From positions 501,970 to 565,969 of the forward strand of contig RPFO01000774.1 in NCBI GenBank assembly GCA_009746045.1: 64,000 nt of DNA, written 5' to 3'. The position numbers and the translations under genes were made by a program. Below the pieces are notes generated by a model. That model was given only the letters and a program-made list of their open reading frames with translations. It was not told the DNA's origin and made no database searches. This DNA comes from Mesostigma viride. Taxonomy: Eukaryota > Streptophyta > Mesostigmatophyceae > Mesostigmatales > Mesostigmataceae. How positions within the stretch are numbered: position 1 is the stretch's first letter; each line of letters opens with the position of its first letter. Shown here one piece after another: positions 31,291 to 49,600 of this stretch.

Positions 31291-31439
31291 TTATGGGGAG
31301 ATCATGTAGCACATATTCCATGATGGATGTTATGATGCATGTTATAGTTTAAGTTAATTTAATTAATCATGCCGGCGTGGAGTACAGATAATCCCAGAAG
31401 CCGGCCCCGCATCTTCAAGCATTGATTGTGTCATATAAT
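31291..31439. other. Scrambled LINE debris
   Basis: Short pieces resembling a LINE-A 3' UTR on the minus strand and a LINE-B-like CATCTTCAAGCA piece, without a readable frame. Confidence 0.4.
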
Positions 31440-32969
31440 TAATTAATTAATTAATTAATTAATTAATTAGACTCGTGCTCCCGTTGGGGAGTCACGGAGC
31501 ATTAACCCCGATGGATCGGATGGATGGGTGCACACATTCCTACCGGTCTAATCTATCTACATTGGCTACATACTACATCTATCTAACAACATTCTAACTA
31601 CATCATCTATCTAGGCAGCCGCACGCTGCCCTAGGGGGAGCTATCTAGCGTGCCTCCCGCGGGATTGCACACGCGGGCGCTTCCCCACTGGGGGGGGCTC
31701 GATCGTTGTCCTCTATGACCTGGGCCCACTTGGCCTTGTCCATCATCTTCTTCCAAATCACGGAGAGGCCTAGGCCCCCCATGTCCTCTACTAGCTGTTC
31801 TTTGAAGGTGCGGGCCTTGCGGCGTCTAACATCACTGGGCCCAGCCCACGTCAGGAGGTGCCGGCCAGGCTGGGCTGGTCGCAGTCCTGCGGGGGGCCAC
31901 GTGAGGTGTCTACCTGGTTGGTGCGAGCTAGGTGCCCTACTAGCTGCAGGCGGCGTTGCTTAATGGTGCTGGTGATATAGGGCATGCCCTGGTACAGGTC
32001 CTCATTGCGGACATGAGCAGCATATCCTACTCTGAAAATGGAACGCAGCATGCTGGTGACCGCGCCGTCCAGCTTGCGGGCCAGGTCGGCGGTGAGGGTC
32101 CACGTCTCGGCGCCATACGTGAGAACAGGAAGGACGAGGACCTTGAACAGGTCCTGTTTCTCGATCTTGCCCAGGGGCTTGCGCCATAGGGCCCGGTACT
32201 GGCGTAAAGCGTGCCAGGCGAGGGAGATGCGGTGGTCCACATCCACCTCGCAGCTAGGGAGCAGGCTGCCCAGCAGCTTAACGCGGTCCCGATACAGGAC
32301 TCGAGAGCCGTCTAGGAGATAGAGGGGCGGCGCTGGGTTGGTGAGCCCAACCGCCAGGGCCTCTGTCTTCTTGCTGACCTCAAGCCCCACTGCACGGGCC
32401 TCGAGAGCCAGGCAGTCAAGCCATGTCTGCACGTGCTCAGTGTCCTCAAAGAGGGTGGTGTCGTCTGCGTAAATGATGTCTGCTAGCCGAATCTCCGTGT
32501 CCGCACCGCCATGCCAGAATTTGTTAGCACCCTGCACTCCTGGTTCCCTGCCCACGATGCGGGCACTGAAATCGCTTGCGCGCCTGAATCATTACGTATT
32601 CGACAACAATAATGAACAGGTAGGGCGACAGCACGCAGCCCTGCCACACACCCTTCTGTAGAGGGCATGGGGGCGTGGTCCCGTAAGAAGTGCGCACCGA
32701 AGTGGTGGACCCTTCATACAGGTTGCGGATGACAGCAATCAGGGGGCGGGGGATCCGGAACAACTCGAGGATGTCCCAAAGCGCAGGCCAGAAAACCGAA
32801 TCGAAGGCTTTGATGAAGTCCACCAGCACAAGGTGCAAAGGGGACTCACCAGGCTGAAGGCGTTGCAGTTCCTCCACCAGTCGGCGAGTAGCGAAGAGCG
32901 CCTGTACTGTGTTGCGACCTGAACGGAAGCCGTGCTGAGTCTCGCTGAGGTGACCGTCCAGGGCCGTGT
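31440..32969 (-). mobile_element. LINE-C ORF2 remnant, best RT copy, with 3' end
   Basis: Minus strand. The RT part reads VLVDFIKAFDSVFWPALWDI, then a KGVWQGCVLSPYLF block, then (after a frameshift near 32560-32600) ADIIYADDTTLFED, VLVLPVLTYGAETWTLTADL and YQGMPYITSTIKQRRLQLVG. A YADD box and both flanking catalytic regions are thus present, though no frame spans them. The 3' end has the GTG-A-CTCCC-CAAC-GGGAG-CAC hairpin at about 31468-31492 and a (TTAA)n tail (about 31438-31464). The 5' end stops sharply at 32969, the usual truncation. TTAA at 31960-31963 is the empty site for the transposon at 3064-4781. Confidence 0.85.
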
Positions 32970-33140
32970 GTCATATAGGCCTCATATTGCCACGAGCCAC
33001 AAGCCACGAGGTAGCCATGGCTGATGAGCTTTGGCATGAAGGAGACTGGGGGTCTCTGCCCTTTCTCCTGTAGTGCACACACAGGGATTAAAAGCACTTC
33101 GGTGCTCCGTGACTCCCCAACGGGAGCACGAGTTTAAATA
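32970..33140 (+). mobile_element. LINE-C-type 3' terminus, plus strand
   Basis: Reverse complement of about 25785-25920: a block with GGTCTCTGCCCTTTCTCCTG, the hairpin GTG-A-CTCCC / GGGAG-CAC at about 33103-33128 and an AATTAATTAA tail. Confidence 0.65.
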
Positions 33141-34225
33141 ATTAATTAATGGCTGATGGCGGAGCTCATAATTCTTTCACGTTTCAAACGAATTTGGTGC
33201 CCGGGGCACCGAAATCCGCGGATGTGAATATCACAATCGCTTCGTGTTTCTAAGACGAACACGCTGATATAATGTTCCGAAGCTAGCTAGTTGCGCAATA
33301 TATGGCGAGCAAACGCTCCTCCGTCCGCGCAACCCAGCCTGGCGGCTGCGCTAAGCCATGAAAATCGGTCTGCAGCTCCAATTGCAGCTTTGCCCTCAGG
33401 TCCGGCAGGCAGCGCTAACAACACATGATTATACACCATGATTATGGGCACCTAGCTGATCTTCTTGCACAATCAACGCAGTATAAGCCATCAACATCCA
33501 AACCTCACGATATATATGCACGGCTTGACGACGTATGCTGCACCTAAATACTGCACAACTGCAACCTAGTGCTATCAAGGAGACAACCAGCGCAGGCCAG
33601 AAATCGGGAGAATCCGGACCATGCCGGTAGCTCGAGCCTGCCGTTATTGTGTGACCCGCGTGTTCGAGTCGTTCAGGATGGTGAAGATGAATGGTGATGG
33701 AAATGTGTAGCCTTGTGCATTGAAATTATGGCTGGCTTACGTGTAGAGCGACTATTACGCGTTCCAGCCGGTCCACGACCAGCTGTTTGTAGAGCTTGTG
33801 CCAAGGGGCAGCACCGAACAGATGTGGGTGACGTTGCAAAAAACATCGGACTTGACGGAGCGTACATGTAATGTCTCGGTCATAGTCTTTGACCAACAAA
33901 CGATGCAAGAGTTCAACAAGAGTCGTGATGAAATCGACACAATAAGAACAAAGACGGGGAAAACGATGTAACTGACTAAGAACATGTTTTGCTGTGTGGG
34001 AAAGGAGACTGTGAATATCAGGGTAACGAATAAAAGGAATTTGCTGGTATTTAGGATCCTTGCGCTTATCACATAGACAGCCGTATGCCAGCCCTGCTAG
34101 TTGTTATGGGTAATGTTAAGATCGAGGTAATTGCAATTAGTATCCTCCGACGTGAGCTTTAATGTGAGGGACGCTTGCGGATAGATGCCAGGCAGACCAG
34201 CGGTGATATACGAATGGGTTGTGAA
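33141..34225. other. Unrecognised, includes one arm of an inverted duplication
   Basis: No gene was recognised on either strand. Positions 33573-33753 are repeated in reverse complement at 42924-43097, inside the DLST gene. The remainder has no repeats or motifs that could be named. Confidence 0.4.
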
Positions 34226-34560
34226 ATTAAAATTAAATTAAATTATAACATGCCTCCGTTGGGAGATCATGTAGCACATATTCCTTGATCATGGATGGGT
34301 GGAGTGGAGCCGCGTAATCGAACTAACGGCTAACTCTAAGCTATCTAGTCTAGAAAATCCTAACTACACTACTCATCAAAACGCCTCCTCCGCTTGGGGG
34401 GAGGTGGCTTGCCCACAGGGGCTGGCGTGTGAGCCTTGACAATCTTCTGCCACCGCGTCTTTTTCTGCATGGCAGTCCAAAGAAGGGAGAGAGAGTGGAT
34501 ATGCGGTGTTCAAACTGGGCTGGGACCACTAGGTCGTCCAGCAACATCTGGATGTAGTTC
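34226..34560 (-). mobile_element. LINE-A ORF2 C-terminus with 3' UTR, hairpin and tail
   Basis: The most complete LINE-A terminus. On the minus strand: the LLDDLVVPAQFEHRI block, a Lys/Pro-rich end, stop, the 3' UTR with TAGACTAGATAGCTTAGAG, the hairpin CTCC-CAAC-GGAG, and a TTTAA-type tail at 34226-34248. One or two frameshifts are likely in the coding part. Confidence 0.75.
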
Positions 34561-34750
34561 GTGACATGTTTTCCTACCCTTTTGGGAATGCCCTTGGGGC
34601 CAGGTTTGCGAAATCAGGGTGCTAGTGCTATGGCTGACATGCAAGCAACGTCGAGTCGGATGGCGGTCTTAGAGAGGCTGGGCAGACGTCGGTAGAAATT
34701 TAAGTGGAAAACTGGCAGAAACTAGGTAGAAACAGGCGATATACTTACCA
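34561..34750. other. Linker before the 398-bp array
   Basis: No gene. GATATACTTACCATCAAATATACG at the array edge resembles the sequence just after the array (GATATACTTACG), suggesting an original site that was expanded. Confidence 0.35.
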
Positions 34751-35944
34751 TCAAATATACGCTTGGCTGATTTCGATAGTACCGGCTACGCCCCCTTCTA
34801 CTAAAAGAAGGATTCAGCCGTGTTCAGCCCGTCTCACGGTGCGAGACTGAACAAGTCTCGCGTGCAGACACGTGTGTAGTACTCCTACACACAGATCTCG
34901 AGTGATTTATCTAGTACCAAATCCGAAAGGCTTGCATCACTCCCCGGACAGGAGAACTTTTGCGGATGACTGTAGGTGTAAGTTGGCGATGCCATGGTAA
35001 CCGGAGACGTCCGTCCTATAGTCAGCAAAATTGGTGCGAGAGGTCCCCAGTTCGATTCCGGTCGGATTCATTTGCAGATCGCGTTTTTCCGCGTTTTCCG
35101 CGGCCCGGTACTGAACGCAAATGGTTTTCACCTTTGCGGAGTGCCTGATCAAATATACGCTTGGCTGATTTCGATAGTACCGGCTACGCCCCCTTCTACT
35201 AAAAGAAGGATTCAGCCGTGTTCAGCCCGTCTCACGGTGCGAGACTGAACAAGTCTCGCGTGCAGACACGTGTGTAGTACTCCTACACACAGATCTCGAG
35301 TGATTTATCTAGTACCAAATCCGAAAGGCTTGCATCACTCCCCGGACAGGAGAACTTTTGCGGATGACTGTAGGTGTAAGTTGGCGATGCCATGGTAACC
35401 GGAGACGTCCGTCCTATAGTCAGCAAAATTGGTGCGAGAGGTCCCCAGTTCGATTCCGGTCGGATTCATTTGCAGATCGCGTTTTTCCGCGTTTTCCGCG
35501 GCCCGGTACTGAACGCAAATGGTTTTCACCTTTGCGGAGTGCCTGATCAAATATACGCTTGGCTGATTTCGATAGTACCGGCTACGCCCCCTTCTACTAA
35601 AAGAAGGATTCAGCCGTGTTCAGCCCGTCTCACGGTGCGAGACTGAACAAGTCTCGCGTGCAGACACGTGTGTAGTACTCCTACACACAGATCTCGAGTG
35701 ATTTATCTAGTACCAAATCCGAAAGGCTTGCATCACTCCCCGGACAGGAGAACTTTTGCGGATGACTGTAGGTGTAAGTTGGCGATGCCATGGTAACCGG
35801 AGACGTCCGTCCTATAGTCAGCAAAATTGGTGCGAGAGGTCCCCAGTTCGATTCCGGTCGGATTCATTTGCAGATCGCGTTTTTCCGCGTTTTCCGCGGC
35901 CCGGTACTGAACGCAAATGGTTTTCACCTTTGCGGAGTGCCTGA
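34751..35944. repeat. Three tandem copies of a 398-bp unit
   Basis: Units start at 34751, 35149 and 35547 and are essentially identical; their translations in every frame are the same. Each unit contains a perfect hairpin GTGTGTAG / CTACACAC (first copy 34872-34892), a second GAGACT / AGTCTC hairpin, and a tRNA B-box-like AGTTCGATTCC (first copy 35049-35059). A recognisable full tRNA fold was not found. The identity points to recent amplification. It could be a young satellite or a tandemly inserted small element. Confidence 0.9.
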
Positions 35945-37457
35945 TCAGATATACTTACGCCTGCAAGCACTAGCTATTGAGCCGGTGGCAGAGGCCATTT
36001 CCAGGAAAATATGTACAGCATACCGTAGCAATAGCCACGGTCACGCTTTACGTACGCTATTTGCAGGCGCCATCATGCCCGGAGCTACCCAATAAAAGTC
36101 TGCACAAATCTCGGTTTAGCCGATCGGAGTCCGGGCGTTCGGAATGAATAAACATCGAAAGACCTGATGAAGTCGAAACACCTTGGAAATACCAAGCATG
36201 GTGCAGCAGCAGACCCGAGTCTTGCTGTAATAATATGTATGCCGGTTTCCATGGTTTCCGCATGAAAGTTGGGTGAGAAACTGGAAAAAACTACGTTTCC
36301 TTTGCCCCAGTACCTCAATTAACAAACACGTAGAAACCTAATTATCAACCTTTGAGCGCATCTTCATGGTCGTGCCACCCAACAGCCGCTGAAATTCGCG
36401 CGAAAACTGGCGAGATCTACCTGCCGCCATAGCCGTCGTCTTCACCTTCGTCCCGCCAAAATGCCTGATTTCAGTGGTACATATTTGTTTGCAGCTGTCA
36501 CAAAAAAAAATACCAAAAATACCAGGATTTTTTTCTTGAATTCTATGAGATGTTTCTGACCCGTGTTGAAAGTTTCAGACCAAAAAACGCATGTTTAATA
36601 GGTTTGCCACGAGTCAGATTACAACGCGATACATCGCGTCCTAACCCTACAACGCGATGTATCGCGTTGTAAAAAAACACGGGAGACAACTACTCCTGGA
36701 GGCATGGAACACTCAATGACCAATCATACAGACACAGTGCTCACAATCAATTCTTACCTCAGAAAAACTTTTCAACATTGACAATCAACCATTGTGAGTG
36801 TCATCACTCTCATGCAAGTGTAAGGGAGTGCCCCAGGCACACCACTTGGCGGCCTGTTGTGTGATTCAGGTCACAGGAGAATTTCCAGTGTTACCATGGA
36901 TGCACAGCTTGGCCAGTGGATAGCTGCCAGGTGCTGGTTCCCATAAACAGATTGCAGATCTAATGTTTGTCACACCTAACCAAAGAGAATCGGCCACCCT
37001 CGATGTCGTCACCCTCAGAACTATCTTGTCGAAGGACGCCACATTGAATCCCATGTTCAAAGGGACTCACGATTCAAGTTTGCCAGGAGATGCTGGCAAA
37101 TAACAGCAGGGGAATGCCCTAGCACATTCTTGATGGCGGCTTTCCAGGATTGTGAATAGGGAAACCTTCTCTGTCACCGAGGTCAAGCCCTTTTCCTCAG
37201 CATACAACCACAGTGCAGAGCTACCATGGATGCCCCAAGACGACCGATTGCATATGTGCCCGATGTCAAAAACCTCGACTCCACATTCAGCGCCACCTGT
37301 GCTCGCCGTGCCCATGGGCACGTGGATGCCTCGGATGTACCCTAGCGGTGGCTTGCACTTAGCTGCCGCGTGGGCAATGTATTGGTCGTCTCACTTGACA
37401 TGTATGGGTGCATATACAGCCAAAGGATGTGTGGCCACCGTGGCGCCCCTTTGCTCC
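35945..37457. other. Intergenic; 24-bp near-palindrome, no gene seen
   Basis: Small frames only. At 36648-36671 TACAACGCGAT and its complement ATCGCGTTGTA flank GT, and a degenerate copy precedes it at 36620-36640. The DLST 3' UTR should lie at the right end (minus strand). Confidence 0.4.
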
Positions 37458-43527
<6,070 letters not shown>

Positions 43528-44822
43528 CTGGAGGAACAGCCACCGTCCAGCAAGGAAGGAGAAAAAAGAGACAGCAGTTACTTCATGGCCACATGGGCCA
43601 GCCGGAGAGTAGGCCGGCATGCAGCAGGGGCACAGGCATCAAGTGCGTGCCGGCATAGGGGCAGTGTGGCGAGGGAGAGAACGGAAGGGTGGGGTGGGTG
43701 GAGGGGGAGAAAGGGGAGGGGGATATACTGAGACCTCTTTTTCTGAGGGTATATCCCAGAAAAAGTGGCTTCCTGCTCGGCATGGCAGCCGGACGGAAGC
43801 ACGTGGCAGCCGCTACCCAAAATCAACCACGGACTAGCATACAATACTTTCGGGGCTAGAACCCCATCAGCCAAGCAAATCGCATCCCCTGGACATCATA
43901 CTAGAAAATGACAGGTACAAACGTTACCATCATGACACTAAAGCAGCCCAAAGTACGGACGAAACAGCCAATAAAATTGTTCAGCACACCATGGTGTCTG
44001 CGTTACTCCATGGCAGGTGCATGGCAGGTCTACAACGCAAGGGGCTGCCCTTGACGCCCGCCGACACATCATTATTGGGAAATAATAAAATGAAGCCTTT
44101 CCTTTCCACAATAAAGCTTCAAGCAGAATTCTTCTCCAACTAGCTGTGTACGATCTAGTTAAGACATAGCATAACCACGCCGCCACTAGTGGCTACGAAG
44201 AAGCACGATGCCATTGCATACCATCGTTTAGAGGGCTCCCACGATGGAAAACCTGCTGATAAGCACATGCAGAGTAGCACAGGAGACGATGTAGTTGGTG
44301 ACAAGAAATGTGTTACATGCGGCACGCAAGGTCGATTCAGCAAACTAGCAAGTCACAGAGCTGGTACAGGCATGTCACCCTAGCCTTGCAACAGCTCGCA
44401 CGTGGCAGCTTGCACGAGTTCACGACCAAACAGCAATCCACGTGCATTGCAGAGCTCTACTCCATCGGCAGCATTATCAAAACAGGAAGGGAAAGCCTGA
44501 AACAGCGAATTTCAAGTGCAACTCTCACCACAACAACTCGAAAACAGGGACAAGGGAGCACCACTTACATGTGGCTTTGGCGTTGGGAGAGTGTTCAGGC
44601 AACACGGATGCCTGGACGACGCTGACCGAGGGGAGAAACTGGTGGGCCTGCGAGCCAGTTTGACAAAACGATGAATCGCTATCCAATCAGCTCGCTAAAT
44701 CGTTATACACCATTGTAAACCACCAGGTATATTGGATGATGATGAAACGTCTAACGGCGACGCGACCACTAGAATTGCTGTTTTTATGCGTGAGGCGCCA
44801 AACCGTCGGGTTCGCAACTTAC

Positions 44823-44894
44823 CCTCCATCGGAGAGCTTTCCCCACGGCTGCAGCCACGCAGCGGGCAGAGCCCCCCGCCCTAATGGCCGGCAT
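44823..44894 (-). CDS. Possible 5' exon encoding a mitochondrial presequence
   Basis: ATG at 44894 opens 24 codons (MPAIRAGGSARCVAAAVGKA then LRWR) that are rich in Arg and Ala and lack acidic residues, ending at a consensus donor GTAAGT. This looks like a first exon of a mitochondrial protein, and DLST lies downstream on the same strand and needs one. However, it ends in phase 0 while the DLST exon at 43527 needs phase 2, so a small unseen exon, another acceptor, or a sequence error would be required. Confidence 0.35.
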
Positions 44895-45483
44895 CAAGAA
44901 ACCACGAAATATTGACGGGGGTTCACCCTTCTCTACCACCAAGTCCGCCACCAAGGTTGCCACCGAGGTTTTAGGCGGTGCCGGGCCCTTCCGTTAGAGC
45001 GGGTGCAACAGCACGTTTACAGCACCTTGGCTTGCAGAACGTGCAGACGGAGCCGGACGCGCGCACGCGCGCACGGCGGGATACAAGTCGGTCAGCACGC
45101 ACGCTGCACAAACCGAGTCGAAGCGACGGATTGCGCCCAGGACAGGCGTTTGGATGGAGCTTACAAGAAACGATCTTGAGATACAAGCTAGAAAATCATG
45201 GCATGATTGAAAAGTGTACGGTTAACTATGTAAGCCGACAGATGTTCCGTATAACGCTATAAAAAATCTACTGTTGTATCCAGGGTTGCATGCAGGGGCC
45301 GTGAGAGATCAAGTTGCAGCAGGGGCGAGGAGGGTTTACCGTATTTCCAGGTATAGTGAGATTCGCCACCTTCACCCTCCTACACCTGACCTGCCCATGT
45401 GCGGCGTGGGCAACAACAACAAGTTAAACAACAACACCTGACCTGCTTGCCCATGTGCGGCCGGCGGCGTGGGCTACTGTACG

Positions 45484-45487
45484 GTCG

Positions 45488-45547
<60 letters not shown>
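45484..45547. repeat. (GTT)n trinucleotide array
   Basis: About 21 GTT units in the interval between genes. CAACAA stretches lie on both sides (about 45411-45433 and 45577-45585), giving local inverted-repeat potential. Confidence 0.95.
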
Positions 45548-45548
<1 letters not shown>

Positions 45549-45705
45549 GTCCCACGCCGTGGGCTACAGTACAACCACAACAACAGCTTATGTAGGGGTC
45601 AAGCCTGGGTCAAGTCCATTTCTCACCTGTTTGTCACCCTTCAGGTCGGACCAGCCTACGGTATGGATCCACTATTAATAACCCTGTCGGACCACCGGCG
45701 CGGGA

Positions 45706-45750
45706 ATCAACTCAACTCAACTCAACTCAACTCAACTCAACTCAACTCAA
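45706..45750. repeat. (CAACT)n pentanucleotide array
   Basis: Nine CAACT units, isolated from any LINE remnant that was recognised. Confidence 0.9.
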
Positions 45751-46641
45751 CGCCGCACATTGGGAAGCAGAGATTTGGAAACAGCCGAGGGCCCTGAACA
45801 TCATGACACCACAGACAGCGTACGGTTGCATCATCGGATCCACCCGCGTTGGTAACAACGTCTTGGTGGCCACAGACTGGTCCTTCCTTTTGGTAGTTGA
45901 AAAAAATACTAGGGGATTCCGTACTTGACCCCTACATAAGCTAGTCCTGACCACGCGCGGCGGCCATGTCCAGCGAGGGAATCAACAACAACAACACCCA
46001 AACAAGATTATTTTACAAGCCAAGCCCACGCCTGCGTGCCAGCCAGGATTCTCTTGGTGGAGCACCACGGTGTGGCAGCTTGATAGAATCTTGAACAACG
46101 TGGTCTGGCAGGCCTGGCCTGATTCCAACTGGCTTCGTGAGACGTGAGGGGCTCGGTTCGCCACCGATAGATAGCCCAAATTTTCATCTGCTGGTCGCTG
46201 GAAACGAGGAATCGCGCTTTGCCAAGAAGGGTCGGTAGTCTTCGTGTGCACACATTCCACATTGATCAGGCGACTGCACAAGCTCGATGCCTGCATGCTG
46301 TTGTAAAAGTTTTATCGAAATTTGTCGCAACCTAAACAATTGGCAAGTAACAGGCAAACGGCATCTCCCTCAGCTACATCGAGGCCCGAGGCGCCACTTA
46401 CTGCCCACTCTCCTTACCGGCAAATTGTGCTAATTAATTTTACCGGTCATGCAACCAGTGATTTTGATCACAGTGCTGCAGCTATCGTGGATGCGGTATA
46501 TTTCCGTGACACGCATCGACTTAAGGGCTTCCTTGCGTTTCGGGGCCATCGGATCAGACAGCATTTGTTAGTACACTGTTGGGCGTGGCGCTGCAGTTCA
46601 GGGGCTGGATAGCTACAAGATTTATCAGCATTTGCAGAGAA

Positions 46642-49600
46642 ATGGATTCCACAAATGAGGTGGGTGTTCATATTGGCAGTCATGTCAGCGTTCGTCGGCA
46701 GTCAGCCTCGGCTAATTCGAAGTGGACACCGGAGCAATGCGCAGTGTTCGAAGAGCTGCGCGTACACGGGTTATCAGACTCCCAGGTTCGTGCTTGTTTA
46801 ACGCACTGATCGATGTATGTGCTTACCTGTGATAGTCGTTATGCCGTTTGCAGGTAGGAATTGCCGCGACAGGGATGGCTATATTTGTATCTCCAATGAG
46901 CATAGGAGCTTTAGTCATCACTAACCCTGTGTTAGTTGATGGCTATGGCACATTAAAAAGCCGGGCGTCGCCCCAAACCCTTCCTTCCCCACCCCCCTTC
47001 TCCACCTTCCGCCCCCCTGGCAACCAATCCCCTCTATCCTCCCAAATAGCTCCCAATTAGAACCTCGGCCTGCACTCCCAGCTGCCTCCGCGCCTTGACT
47101 TGACTAGATAGTGGTCGGTCTAATACGTAGCCTATACTCCCCAGCGCATCATGCATTTGCTGCATCATACACTTGCTGCATCATGACTAGCCATCGCCAC
47201 GTGCGTGGGTAGGTGCGGCAGTATCAACCACGCATTGATGCATGTCTCATCTCCAGCGTTTGGATTGGGGGGGGGGGAGGGCGGAGTGTAGACGCAGGTC
47301 TGCGCAGTCAGTGACGATGGGGAATGCTGAGCAAGCCTCTTTGTAGCGTGCTCGTCACAAAAGTGCACATGCTCATGTATATTGCCTTTATGAACAGCTG
47401 GAATTGGTGCCAGGAAGCCCTTTCATGCGGTCGATGCACCGGAGCCGTGTGCATCTGTGTTCGGCCTAGACGTGACGACACATGCAGCGCGCAACTTGAC
47501 CCCTGTGTGCATTGCTTTGTTTGCACATGCCTGCTTGCCTATGCCTGCTTGCCCATGCCTGCATGGCCCCACCTGCTGGCCCACGCATGCTTGCCCACGC
47601 ATGTTTGCCCACGCATGTTTGCCCACGCATGCTTGCCCATATGCCTGCCGGCCATCCATGCCTGCAATTTGTGTGCATCCTTGCATACATACATGCTTGC
47701 CACGGTGCCCCTTGTTCTCCCTGCTCCCTGTACCATAAGTCCCTTCATCTGCTGTACATGCTATACACTGCTTGTCTGATGGCGCTGTACCAAGCATGCA
47801 GCTACTGCGCTTCTCCTCTCACACCGGGTGCCTCCCGCTCAATCATGGTCATTTGCAGCCCATTGAAACTTGGATTCATAATCCCTGGTCCCTTAACCCT
47901 AGCTCCTGTACTCTAAACTCCGAAACCGTACTTCCCTACTTCCCTAGACCTTACCATAACCCCTAGAGCAGGAGTCCATCCCTTGGTGCGGCATGTGTGG
48001 AATACGTCCCCTCCCCCTCCCTCGGTCGCACAGATGGCCTACCTGGATGGCCCTTGCCTGGAGCGCAGCCTCCGCGCCCGCCAGAACGATGCCCCTAAAG
48101 CGGTGGTCATGCTCCGCAACACACTGACGTGGCGCAGCCAGTTTGGAGTCCGTACGTCGACATGCAGCGGCGGCTTTCTGTCACGTGTCTTGAATCATAC
48201 AGCGCGGCTATCTTTTGAATCCACAATACGTACAGCTATGTGAGCACTACATAGACATCGCCACGGAGCTGGGCGAACACATTTTGTTGCCAAATATCTT
48301 GCATAATGATGTATACTAGTTGAGTACTAGATGCTAGAGTTTTAGTTGTGACAACTTTAACGGGTTCAGGCCAGCGCTGCTTTAATTGCGTGCATATGGA
48401 TACCTGTAATGCGGTGCCCCTTCTCGTCTCTGGCTCTTGCCCATGGGGCTGGGGAGCTGGTAGAACGGCCAGCACAGGGGCAGGTTTTAGCGACACGGGT
48501 TGACTTGCAATCGCGTTGGCTTGGTATAATGGCGCGTGAGTCAACACGGCAAAGCATGTGCTGGTTGTCTCGTAATGGCATACGGCGTGTACCCTTTTCT
48601 GTACTGCGTATGCAGCCCATTGCATGGGATGCTGTTGCAGCTGCATGGTATTTGCCCCTCCCTTGCCAGCCTTTGCTCGCCCGCCCCTTCCTTGCCAGCC
48701 CTTTGCTCGCCCGCCCCTTCCTTGCCAGCCCTTTGCTCGCCCGCCCCTCCCTTGCCAGCCCTTTGCGCGTCCACCCCTCCCTTGCCAGGCCTGTGCTTGT
48801 CTGCCTTGGCACGCTTGTCTTGACCAACGACACGCTCCCTGGCGGTGGCGCAAGAGAAGGCGCCTCTTCCACCTGGCCCAGGATAACCTCAGATGCACGG
48901 TGGCTGGTGTTCTGCTCTCTTGTCGGTTTGCCCTTGCTAATGCTGGCATACGCGCTGTGGCCTCTGGGCCCTGGCCCCGACCCACACACGCCTGGCCTCC
49001 CCCCCCCCCCTCGCAGCGCCCGACCCCTGTCTCCTTGCCTGCTTGCCGCATCCGTTAGCACCCGTGCCTAGCTCATCTGCAGAAACCCCTGCGTGCGCAC
49101 AGCTTGTGTCACATTTCGAACCAGCCTCTGGTTTCCATCGACCCCCTCACGGTGCATTGCCGTAGCCTGTCCGTGCTGCCTATCTGTGCACTCCGGCCGC
49201 CAGAGCACCTGCGCATGAAGGAATTTCCCGAAGAGATGAAGTCCGGCGTGTTCTACGTGGCGGGCTTCGACGCGGGCCAGCGGCCCATCATGGTGCGTGT
49301 GGCAGCAGTAGTGTATGCCAGCGGCCCGCCATGGTGCGTGCGACAGCAGGCTAGCCAAGGACAGGGAGGAAACCAATTACCGGGAGAGTTCCACCAAACC
49401 GCGTAACCCATGATGCCCCCCCTGGTCGGTTAGCACGGTTTGAGTCCTGGTAGCACCCTGTCTATGGTGTGCTGGGTCCATGGAGGAGCACCTGTAGTCT
49501 ACATGATGATGGCGTTTTTGGCAGTGTTCTAATTGTTTGATAGCCGTAAACTAGCTAGGCGAGTGTGGCAACGCACGTCACCCGGCCTTGCCTTGCAAGA

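Larger units (their letters stand above)
43528..46641. other. Interval between DLST and SEC14-like genes
   Basis: No confident gene. Candidate items: a mitochondrial-presequence-like exon on the minus strand at 44894-44823 (MPAIRAGGSARCVAAAVGKA, ending at GTAAGT); (GTT)n at 45484-45547; (CAACT)n at 45706-45750; a 19-bp perfect inverted repeat at about 45586-45604 and 45924-45942; and a minus-strand frame at 46150-46240 with a WD40-like LVSSDQQMKIWAI. The two flanking genes diverge, so both promoters fall here. Confidence 0.4.

Noticed and set aside
35013-35074. A tRNA gene within the 398-bp unit
   Set aside because: The B-box-like AGTTCGATTCC is present, but the T-stem has mismatches, an anticodon arm is missing and the spacing is too short.
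34937-35944. Repeated small frames on both strands of the 398-bp units
   Set aside because: Short, with no family resemblance, and identical only because the DNA units are identical.
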